Positions 1-5,810 of a stretch of 10,905 bases of DNA are shown here, piece after piece (position 1 is the stretch's first letter; every line of letters starts with the position of its first letter). Source of the DNA: JBBDIM01 sp040880405 (GTDB lineage Bacteria > Planctomycetota > Planctomycetia > Pirellulales > Pirellulaceae); NCBI GenBank assembly GCA_040880405.1, contig JBBDIM010000199.1, positions 1-10,905 on the forward strand. The letters run 5' to 3'. A program made the translations under genes and the position numbers. The notes under the pieces are model-generated. The model had not been told where the DNA came from, ran no database searches, and worked only from the letters and a program-made list of their open reading frames with translations.

Positions 1-2
1 CG

Positions 3-605
3 GAAGGGCTCGGCTACATTCACAAGCAGGGCTGGATCCATCGGGACGTGAAGCCGGACAATTTCCTACTGGACCATGAGGGCAACATTAAGCTCATTGA
101 CTTTTCCATCGCGGAAAAGAAAAAGACTGGACTAGGCAAATGGTTTGGCGGCGGTTCGACTGTCCAAGGGACCCGAAGCTACATGTCGCCGGAACAGATC
201 CGTGGCAAAAACTTAGACGATCGCGCGGATATCTACAGCTACGGTTGCCTCCTGTATGAATTGGTGGGCGGCAAGATGCCATTCACCGCGACGAGCCCGG
301 ACCATTTGCTCGATAAGCATTTGCGAGCTCCCATTCCAACCCTCAAAGCGGCGAATGGGAATGTCACCGACGAGTTCTCCAATTTGGTGGAACGCATGAT
401 GGCAAAGGCTCCTGAAAAACGCCCTGAGACCATGGATGACTTCCTGCGACACTTTCGCCAAGTGAGGGTCTTTCGAATTCCCCCCAAGAAGCCGAAGTCC
501 CTACTCGAGCGCGAGCGGCAACTTGCCTTGCAAGGTGAAGACCCGTCAACAACAGACGGGAAGCCAGGAGCCATATCTTCACCCAAAAGAGATTCAACAC
601 AATAA
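3..605 (+). CDS. Ser/Thr protein kinase, C-terminal part (5' end outside window)
   Basis: This is the C-terminal part of a Hanks-type (PknB-like) Ser/Thr protein kinase, which transfers ATP phosphate to Ser/Thr of unknown protein targets. The frame is open from base 3 and enters in the E-lobe just before the catalytic loop HRDVKPDN (HRD at 39-47), so the true start lies left of the window; the GTG at 48 is inside the catalytic loop and is not a start. The metal-binding DFG is DFS (99-107), the APE motif is SPE (186-194, in YMSPEQ), and the subdomain IX motif DDRADIYSYGCLLYEL and the late arginine (EKRPETM) are present. After the kinase fold there is a short basic, Pro/Lys-rich tail and no membrane helix, so this end is cytosolic. 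The activation segment carries an extra Lys/Gly-rich stretch (KKKTGLGKWFGGG). The gene lies 63 bp before accA on the same strand; any functional link to it is unproven. Confidence 0.9.
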   Translation, partial: EGLGYIHKQGWIHRDVKPDNFLLDHEGNIKLIDFSIAEKKKTGLGKWFGGGSTVQGTRSYMSPEQIRGKNLDDRADIYSYGCLLYELVGGKMPFTATSPDHLLDKHLRAPIPTLKAANGNVTDEFSNLVERMMAKAPEKRPETMDDFLRHFRQVRVFRIPPKKPKSLLERERQLALQGEDPSTTDGKPGAISSPKRDSTQ

Positions 606-619
606 ACAAGCGAGTACCC

Positions 620-625
620 TATAAG
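620..625 (+). promoter_or_regulatory. Possible -10 element upstream of accA
   Basis: The 63-bp gap between the kinase stop and the accA start contains TATAAG, a near match to a sigma-70 -10 box, about 43 bp before the ATG. The best upstream -35 candidate (TTCAAC at 593-598) is spaced 21 bp away, which is too far for a good promoter. This is weak support for accA having its own promoter rather than reading through from the kinase gene. Confidence 0.2.
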
Positions 626-668
626 TGGCTCGTTTCAATCGTCGGTCCACCGCTACCAGGAATACACA

Positions 669-1649
669 ATGATTGCCCCTATCTATTTGGATTTTGAAGC
701 TCCAATCGAGGCACTAGAGCGTCGCTTGGCGGAGCTAGAGGTCCAGAAACAGAACTCCGCCGAGATCCAGGAAGAGATCCGAGAGTTGCGCAAGCAATTG
801 ATCGACACGACGCGCGAGATCTACGGCAATCTCCGCCCCTGGCAAACCGTCGAGGTTGCCCGCCATCAAAAGCGACCCCAATCCGCGGATTACCTGAACT
901 TGGTCTTCGAGGAATTTGTGGAACTCCATGGCGATCGTAAGTTCGGCGACGACCGGGCCCTGCGGACCGGATTCGCCAAGATCGACCGACACAAGGTGCT
1001 CTTCGCTGGACACTTCAAAGGCCGGGACCTCAAAGAGCGAAGCGAGTGCTACTTTGGTTGCGCCCATCCGGAAGGCTACCGCAAATCGATTGAGAAGATG
1101 CAATTGGCGGCCAAGTACAAGCTGCCAATCGTGACCTTCATCGACACCCCAGGTGCCTACCCAGGCGTTGGCGCCGAAGAACGAGGCCAGGCCATGGCCA
1201 TCGCGGACGCAATGTTCGCGATGTCGCGACTCAGGACACCGATCATCTGCGTTGTCATTGGCGAAGGAGGATCCGGTGGCGCGCTGGGAATCGGCGTGGG
1301 GGACCGAATCGCGATGTTGCAGCACTCGTACTACTCTGTGATCAGCCCGGAGGGTTGCGCCGGAATTTTGTGGAAAAGCCACCAGTTTAAGGAACAGGCG
1401 GCCGAGGCGCTGAAGTTCACCTCAAAGCATTTGCCTCAATTCGGGATCGTGGATGATGTGATCGAGGAGCCGCTCGGCGGAGCCCATCGAGACCACCACC
1501 AAATGGCCGCGCGTCTCAAAATGTACCTGAACAAGACCCTGAACGACTTGGCCTCGCGCGACCTCGACCAACTCCTGGAAGATCGCTATCGCAAATTCCG
1601 CGACATGGGAAATTTCCTGGAACGCGAACTCGAACCGACAGCCGAGTGA
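669..1649 (+). CDS. accA: Acetyl-CoA carboxylase carboxyltransferase subunit alpha
   Basis: AccA is the alpha half of the carboxyltransferase of bacterial acetyl-CoA carboxylase. With AccD it moves the carboxyl group from carboxybiotin on AccB to acetyl-CoA, giving malonyl-CoA for fatty acid synthesis in the cytosol. The 326 residues match the usual length (E. coli about 319). An N-terminal coiled helix (residues about 10-50) is followed by the crotonase-type core: HGDRKFGDDRA (87-97), GHFKGRD (114-120), HPEGYRK (133-139), FIDTPGAYPGVGAEERGQ (157-174), the oxyanion-hole glycine stretch GEGGSGGALGIGVGD (198-212) and SPEGCAGILWKS (226-237). The ATG at 669 is preceded by AGGA at 658-661 with 7 nt spacing, which supports this start. 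accD, accB and accC are not in the window, so the complex is encoded in dispersed loci. Transcription probably ends at the hairpin at 1691-1727. Confidence 0.97.
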   Translation: MIAPIYLDFEAPIEALERRLAELEVQKQNSAEIQEEIRELRKQLIDTTREIYGNLRPWQTVEVARHQKRPQSADYLNLVFEEFVELHGDRKFGDDRALRTGFAKIDRHKVLFAGHFKGRDLKERSECYFGCAHPEGYRKSIEKMQLAAKYKLPIVTFIDTPGAYPGVGAEERGQAMAIADAMFAMSRLRTPIICVVIGEGGSGGALGIGVGDRIAMLQHSYYSVISPEGCAGILWKSHQFKEQAAEALKFTSKHLPQFGIVDDVIEEPLGGAHRDHHQMAARLKMYLNKTLNDLASRDLDQLLEDRYRKFRDMGNFLERELEPTAE

Positions 1650-1690
1650 GCGAAACTCCAGCCGTGGAACAAACTCTCCACCGCAATCCC

Positions 1691-1727
1691 AAACTCGCGG
1701 AGCAACGGACGCTCGGCGAGTTTTTTT
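1691..1727 (+). terminator. Intrinsic terminator after accA
   Basis: An 8-bp outer stem AAACTCGC (1691-1698) / GCGAGTTT (1716-1723) encloses a G/G mismatch and a 4-bp inner stem GAGC/GCTC (1700-1703 / 1711-1714) with loop AACGGAC. It runs directly into seven T residues (1721-1727). It lies 42 bp after the accA stop codon, in the right orientation for accA. Confidence 0.88.
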
Positions 1728-2000
1728 CTGCGGCGGGATCTTGGAAGGCACCCTGAAGCCCGACGCGATTCCAGCTAGAGATCTCAGCTCAAAGGGCCAG
1801 GGCAGAGCCCCAGCACCCAGGCCCCTTTCGCCCAACCCAACGTCCGATAATGTTTGTTATGTTCGCTTAGAGCCCCAGTTTCGCCAGAACGGCGGATTGG
1901 CGGCAACTGCCCTGCGAAAAGAGGATGGGCGTGGGCTTCGGAGAATCGGCTCGGCGGCGGCGTCGGGGGATCGGGCCCGACCTGGCCTGACTCAGGCTCG
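1728..2000. other. Gene-free stretch between accA terminator and the cvpA-like stop
   Basis: The convergent interval from the accA stop to the cvpA-like stop is 351 bp, and the part after the terminator shows no supportable gene. The only structure seen is an imperfect nested palindrome at 1791-1828: AAAGGGCC (1791-1798) against GGCCCCTTT (1820-1828), with GGGC/GCCC (1800-1803 / 1807-1810) inside. It has no T-run on either strand. It could be a weak terminator for the minus-strand gene, but that is a guess. Short open frames here (for example 1741-2004) carry no recognisable protein. Confidence 0.5.
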
Positions 2001-2753
2001 CTAATCTGCTGGCGGTGCCGGAATGTTGGTCGGTGGTGGAAAGCCACTCACCTGCTCCTCCGGCTGACGCAGAAATTGGTCCGCGAAATGCTTCAGCCAT
2101 GGCTGGGTCGACTCCGGATTCTCCACCGCGTCCTGAACTGCGTCCTGGGCTTTTCGCATGACCCGTCCTTCGAAGTCTTCCATGAAGCCTGGGTCGAGCC
2201 GCTGACCATCGACATCTTCGAACCAATCCGGGTTCTCGCCGCTGACTCGCTGCTGGTATCGGATGATGTATGGTTCCACCGCCTTGCTTGCTTCTTCCGG
2301 CATGACGGCGTGGGTGTTGTGGATAACGCGGGAGATGAAATAGCCCGAGCGAGAACCGACAATCTCCTGACGCCGCTGGTCCTTAGTCAGCGCCACGGCA
2401 CACATCGTCACGAGCACGCAGAACGCCAATCCCTTCACAAACCCGAGGCCGGCTCCCACCTGATGGTCCCAGTCCTTGAGCTCCATCGTTTCCAAGGACT
2501 TCCGCACCAACGAGAAGCCGAACCAGATAACGAGCGAAGTGGCCAGATAGATGCCAATCATGGCCGCCAGCTTGCCCCAGGCCGGATCGAGCCCCAAGGC
2601 GTTGGAAACAGTCTCTCGGGCCTGAACCGCCACGAAGTAGCTTACGAAGATTGAAAGAATCGAGGCCAGTTGCCAGGCCATGCCTTTAAAGTATCCCCAG
2701 ACCGCGGCCGTCACGAGGATCGCGAGCATGAGGAGGTCGTAAGCGTTACCCAT
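2001..2753 (-). CDS. CvpA family (colicin V production-like) inner membrane protein
   Basis: This is a 250-residue integral membrane protein resembling the CvpA/colicin V production family. Family members are linked to envelope functions and secretion, but their biochemical role is not settled. Four hydrophobic helices are visible at about 5-22, 28-45, 62-84 and 103-122. Between them sit features typical of the family: an aromatic/Gly turn WGYFKGMAWQLA after helix 1, and DHQVGAGLGFVKGLA leading into helix 4. Beyond residue 125 is a long soluble, charged C-terminal part of about 125 residues ending in a Pro-rich tail (GFPPPTNIPAPPAD). That makes the protein longer than plain CvpA (about 160-180 residues), and the extra part matches nothing I recognise. 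The ATG at 2753 gives a helix right at the N terminus; a weak AGG lies 8 nt upstream. The gene is divergent from the hydrolase gene at 3009. Confidence 0.75.
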   Translation of the reverse strand: MGNAYDLLMLAILVTAAVWGYFKGMAWQLASILSIFVSYFVAVQARETVSNALGLDPAWGKLAAMIGIYLATSLVIWFGFSLVRKSLETMELKDWDHQVGAGLGFVKGLAFCVLVTMCAVALTKDQRRQEIVGSRSGYFISRVIHNTHAVMPEEASKAVEPYIIRYQQRVSGENPDWFEDVDGQRLDPGFMEDFEGRVMRKAQDAVQDAVENPESTQPWLKHFADQFLRQPEEQVSGFPPPTNIPAPPAD

Positions 2754-3008
2754 CGGACGAACCTAATTCGGACAAAAATTATTCGATAATCAAGGCAGGG
2801 GGGCGACAATCAGTCACTGCCGCGAAGCGGCAGAGTATACGGCCTGGCAGGGTGCATCCGAATACCAGTTTTTGCGCGCGACGCTAGCACTTTCGGAAGA
2901 ATGCTTTCCAGGATCTGCTCTGGTGTCGGGTCGGCCGTTTTCGTTAAAACTCGCCCTCGGAATGAAACGGTTTAAACCGCACCACGCACTATCACAAAGT
3001 ATTCTTTC
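2754..3008. promoter_or_regulatory. Divergent intergenic region, cvpA-like / ydjM-like
   Basis: This 255-bp spacer must hold promoters for both flanking genes. An AT-rich patch lies near the minus-strand gene, with a small inverted repeat ATTAT-TCG-ATAAT (2778-2790). A perfect hairpin lies at 2817-2833 (separate entry). I could not pick a convincing -35/-10 pair on either strand, and there is no Shine-Dalgarno motif before the ATG at 3009. Confidence 0.4.
2817..2833. repeat. Perfect 7-bp hairpin with GAA triloop
   Basis: CTGCCGC (2817-2823), GAA (2824-2826) and GCGGCAG (2827-2833) form a perfect inverted repeat. Its tip is GCGAAGC, a sequence known from DNA biophysics to fold into an exceptionally stable mini-hairpin. 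There is no T-run on either side, so it does not look like a terminator. Its role is unknown. Confidence 0.6.
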
Positions 3009-3719
3009 ATGGCAGATTTCAATACACATATATCGGCCAGCACCGTGGCAGGAATCGGCATGGGCACGGCCGGCTATCTGATCTTCGATTTGCCCGAGAC
3101 CACCTGCATGATCGCCGCGGGACTATGTAGTGTCGCCGGGACGCTTCCCGATCTCGATAGCGGCTCAGGCAGACCGTTTCGGGAAACAACCGCCATCCTT
3201 GCCGCCATCGTCCCGATGCTGATGATCGATCGGTTCCAACACCTGGGCATGAATGCTGAGGCGATCGCATTAGCCGGAGCCATCACCTATATCGTCGTTC
3301 GATTTGGCGTCGCTGAACTGTTCCGCAAGTACACGGTTCATCGTGGTATGTGGCACAGCATCCCGGCCGCGTTTTGTTGCACGCTCGCGGCTTTTTTGAT
3401 CGTTTCCGGAGAAGTCCTTGATGTGCGACTGTTCAAAGCGGGCGCGGTGTTCGTCGGGTTCATGGTACACCTGATCCTCGACGAAATTTGGAGCGTCGAG
3501 TGGCAGGGGGGCACACCCAAATTCAAAAAGTCGTTTGGAACCGCCATTAAGTTTTGGAATCCACGCAGCCTGTGGTCGAATGTTTCGACCTATGCCAAGC
3601 TGATCATTTTGATCATGGCTGCGGTCGGTGATCCGCTATTGATGGAACACTTCGGCCACCACCCAAAAAACGAAATCAACCAGATCGCCACCGAGCAGAT
3701 TCAGAGCATTTTTCGTTAA
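3009..3719 (+). CDS. YdjM/DUF457-type membrane-bound putative metal-dependent hydrolase
   Basis: The 236-residue membrane protein carries the His/Asp pattern of the YdjM/DUF457 (PF04307) family of inner-membrane putative metal-dependent hydrolases, whose substrate is generally unknown. Visible motifs in order are: THIS with an early His (H7), LPDLDSGSGRP (46-56), HRGMWHS (111-117) and HLILDEIWSVEW (154-165). The spacing of His and Asp residues at the ends of membrane helices fits a metal site. Hydrophobic helices lie at about 11-26, 32-44, 61-74, 84-100, 118-134, 144-157 and 195-208. Residue H7 near the N terminus is a family feature and supports the ATG at 3009, although no Shine-Dalgarno is seen. 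The polar C-terminal tail ends at a TAA whose bases are shared with the stop codon of dtd on the opposite strand. Confidence 0.8.
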   Translation: MADFNTHISASTVAGIGMGTAGYLIFDLPETTCMIAAGLCSVAGTLPDLDSGSGRPFRETTAILAAIVPMLMIDRFQHLGMNAEAIALAGAITYIVVRFGVAELFRKYTVHRGMWHSIPAAFCCTLAAFLIVSGEVLDVRLFKAGAVFVGFMVHLILDEIWSVEWQGGTPKFKKSFGTAIKFWNPRSLWSNVSTYAKLIILIMAAVGDPLLMEHFGHHPKNEINQIATEQIQSIFR

Positions 3720-4165
3720 AACGCCTTGCGGCTATCCAGCAGCATCGTCACAGGGCCATCGTTGACGAGGTGAACCTGCATCATGGCCCGAAACGTTCCG
3801 GTTTCCACTACGATGCCTTGTTCACGAACTTCCGCGATATACCGCTCATAAAGTTGATTGGCCTGCTCAGGCGGCGCGGCTGCCACGAAGCCGGGACGTC
3901 TCCCCTTCCGGCAGTCGCCCAATAGTGTGAATTGGCTGATCGCCAAGATCGCCCCGCCAATCTCGCGGATTGAGAGATTCATTCTCTCTTGGTCGTCCTC
4001 GAAGATCCGTAGCCCGACCGTTTTGTCGACTAGGTAGCGAACATCTTCCGGGCCATCCTCCGGCGCGACTCCCAGCAGCACGACCAAACCCCGATCGATC
4101 CGCCCGACTATCTTGCCATCGACCGAAACGTGAGCCTCGGATACTCGCTGCACCACGCCCCGCAT
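3716..4165 (-). CDS. dtd: D-aminoacyl-tRNA deacylase (DTD)
   Basis: DTD hydrolyses D-amino acids (D-Tyr and others), and also Gly mischarged on tRNA-Ala, from tRNA. It is a cytosolic chiral proofreading step of translation and acts as a homodimer. The 149-residue length is typical. The sequence starts with the family pattern MRGVVQRVSEAHVSVDGKIVG, has the active-site motif SQFTL (77-81) followed by the conserved CRKGRRPGF (85-93), and the Gly-cisPro motif NDGPVT (135-140) that excludes L-amino acids. The ATG at 4165 is preceded by GGAG (4175-4178) 9 nt away, lying in the last codons of the upstream gene, whose stop is only 6 bp before this start. Translational coupling with that membrane-protein gene is therefore likely. 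The TAA overlaps the stop of the convergent hydrolase gene. Confidence 0.97.
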   Translation of the reverse strand: MRGVVQRVSEAHVSVDGKIVGRIDRGLVVLLGVAPEDGPEDVRYLVDKTVGLRIFEDDQERMNLSIREIGGAILAISQFTLLGDCRKGRRPGFVAAAPPEQANQLYERYIAEVREQGIVVETGTFRAMMQVHLVNDGPVTMLLDSRKAF

Positions 4166-4171
4166 GATCCA

Positions 4172-4933
4172 TTACTCCGCATTTAATGGGGCTTCGCGAG
4201 CATCACCCATCTTCGCCTTCACCGCCTGGGCTTGGTCGGTGATCGCCTGAATGACCGCGTAGTTGGCACCCACCAGCCTCATCTGTTGGACAAAGGCAAA
4301 GGCCACAAAGGCGGTGGCGGTAAAGGCTAGAATTTGATGGGCCGGCACCACGGAAGCCGCGATCTCGCGGAATGTATCAGGACTCGCCACCAGTCCGCCG
4401 GTCGCCACTAAGAGCATCATCGCTAACATACTGACGACCGATAGTGGAAACGAGCGCCGTTTGAGTTGGTTGCTCCGCTCGGCCAACTCCGGGTCCAAAC
4501 CGTACGCCCCGACCACCTCTTTGCACCAGCGACTGGTGCCCACGAAGTAGGTGACCGAAACACTACTGACCAACACGGTCGTTAGGGCCGCGATCATCCC
4601 GAGCAAGGTGTGAAAGTTGGCCCGGCGATTGATCGGTTGGAAGGCGGCGTGGGCCTCGTTCAGCTCAGCGAGTGAGCCCCCCTGCCCTGCCCGGTCCTCG
4701 GCCTCACTTTGCCGCTCCGCCTCTTTGGACTGCTTGGCAAACTTTAGGATCTCGGCAAACTGGCCGTTGTAGTCGCCGATTGCCAATCCCAGAATCAGAT
4801 TCGCCCCGAGTAAAACAATGGCGATCAAGGCGAGCGTGCGAAAGATTAGGGTCACGGGTCGGCGGCCAGGGTTAGCGAGAAACGAAGCGCGGCGGACGGG
4901 GACTATTTGGCCGATTATAAGGGCACTGCCCAC
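4172..4933 (-). CDS. Four-helix membrane protein of unknown function
   Basis: I do not recognise this 253-residue protein. Four strong hydrophobic helices are seen at about 29-52, 107-131, 163-184 and 196-217. A charged, Glu/Ala/Gln-rich segment lies between helices 1 and 2 (about 55-105, probably partly coiled coil). A loop between helices 2 and 3 has a distinctive pattern GTSRWCKEVVGAYGLDPEL...RSNQLKRRSFP (132-163). The start is uncertain. The frame opens at the GTG at 4933 directly after an in-frame TGA, and TGAGGA abuts that GTG with no spacing. A GTG at 4855 would give a protein beginning MTLIFRTLALIAIVLLG, with the first helix at the N terminus as a signal anchor. I give the longer form, but the shorter one is plausible. 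The gene is 6 bp upstream of dtd and shares its orientation, so the two are very likely co-transcribed, although no functional link to tRNA proofreading is evident. Confidence 0.75.
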   Translation of the reverse strand: MGSALIIGQIVPVRRASFLANPGRRPVTLIFRTLALIAIVLLGANLILGLAIGDYNGQFAEILKFAKQSKEAERQSEAEDRAGQGGSLAELNEAHAAFQPINRRANFHTLLGMIAALTTVLVSSVSVTYFVGTSRWCKEVVGAYGLDPELAERSNQLKRRSFPLSVVSMLAMMLLVATGGLVASPDTFREIAASVVPAHQILAFTATAFVAFAFVQQMRLVGANYAVIQAITDQAQAVKAKMGDAREAPLNAE

Positions 4934-5024
4934 TCCTCACCACTGGCCCTGGCATTTCAGGTGGACCTAATGCCACCCGGTGAGTCCTCATCGCTGCGGG
5001 GCCCGCTCGCAAGACGGGGCCAAC

Positions 5025-5690
5025 CTACCCCAAAGCCACGCGGCCTGCGAACTTGTCTTTGTACCACGCCCGGACGCTGAACTGGTTGAGGATCGTGACA
5101 TCTTCGCCAGCCGGGCCGAAGGCATCAATTGATTGCTCGGAGTGGTCGGCGTATTGCATCTCGCCGCCGTGCTGGATCATCGGCACACCGATCCGGGTGT
5201 TGACGAAACTTTGCACTTTCGTGAAAAACGCTCCACGGCGATGAGGTTGCCCGAGCAAGGTTTCCACCGCGGCTAAGTTCCGCTGGGCCTGCGCAGGGTC
5301 GATGATGTCGTACAAGTCGTAGTCGCCATGCAAGGCATCTCGGCCGAGACGGAGCAGACCGTAGGTGGGTGAGCGGGGATCCTTGTTGTCGACCGAATAA
5401 CGACCCGAGCGGTGCATCGCGGGGCTATAGCGTTTCCACTTGTCGGTGGCATCGACTAACTTCGTGGCCGAAAAGGCCTGGGGACAAAGGACCGGATCGA
5501 CCACCAATCCCGCCAGGCGGGCACTACCGATATCGCGATCCGCCGTCTTCGGCTTGCAGTCGAGCGGTTTGGGCTGGTAGCCCGGCAGTCCGATGTACCG
5601 TAGAGAGGCGGGGTTGGTCCGCCGCACGAGAATCCAAAGGCCCAGAGTGTGAGTCGCTTCCAGAAAAACCTGCTTGTCTTGCGGACGCAT
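5025..5690 (-). CDS. Compact class II (edema factor/CyaA/ExoY-type) nucleotidyl-cyclase-like protein
   Basis: The 221-residue protein resembles the catalytic core of class II adenylyl cyclase toxins (PF03497-like), which make cAMP or other cyclic nucleotides from NTPs. Motifs occur in family order: R24 (in LVRRTNP), G37, K41, K46 and K48 (in GYQPKPLDCKPKTAD), then GDYDLYD with D123 and D125 as the expected metal-binding aspartates, then IQHGGEMQ with H174 and E177. R24 to K41 is 17 residues and K41 to K48 is 7, the spacings I recall for ExoY and edema factor. The K41-D123 and D123-H174 distances (82 and 51) are much shorter than in the toxins. The Asn expected six residues after the His is not seen (Y180). 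No signal peptide, membrane helix or activator-binding region is visible. The ATG at 5690 has a strong GGGAG 6 nt upstream. It could be a cyclase, an inactive relative or another enzyme on this fold. Confidence 0.68.
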   Translation of the reverse strand: MRPQDKQVFLEATHTLGLWILVRRTNPASLRYIGLPGYQPKPLDCKPKTADRDIGSARLAGLVVDPVLCPQAFSATKLVDATDKWKRYSPAMHRSGRYSVDNKDPRSPTYGLLRLGRDALHGDYDLYDIIDPAQAQRNLAAVETLLGQPHRRGAFFTKVQSFVNTRIGVPMIQHGGEMQYADHSEQSIDAFGPAGEDVTILNQFSVRAWYKDKFAGRVALG

Positions 5691-5696
5691 GACGAT

Positions 5697-5701
5697 CTCC
5701 C
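5697..5701 (-). promoter_or_regulatory. Shine-Dalgarno of the cyclase-like gene
   Basis: Read on the minus strand, GGGAG lies 6 nt before the ATG at 5690. It is one of the few clear ribosome binding sites in the window. It fixes the start of the cyclase-like protein and so argues against a missing N-terminal extension. Confidence 0.7.
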
Positions 5702-5810
5702 AAAAACCGCGAAGGAAGAAATGGAACGAACCAAGAGTCGTTCGCCGAGAGATTATCTATCCGTGGGCCTGCCTGGTTGCGGGGAATTCAGAAGAAAGGG
5801 GGAATCCGGC

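Noticed and set aside
48..605. Kinase starting at the GTG at 48
   Set aside because: This GTG encodes the Val of the HRDVKPDN catalytic loop; the frame is open to base 3, so the gene begins outside the window.
735..1382. Minus-strand open frame of 215 codons inside accA
   Set aside because: accA is certain on the other strand; the antisense product has no recognisable feature.
1854..2654. Plus-strand open frame of 266 codons opposite the cvpA-like gene
   Set aside because: It lies antisense to a gene with clear membrane helices and family motifs, its product is Arg/His-rich with no recognisable domain, and no ribosome site supports it.
5000..5021. GGCCC...GGGCC inverted repeat after the cyclase-like gene as a terminator
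   Set aside because: The stem is only 5 bp with a 12-base loop and has no T-run on the minus strand.
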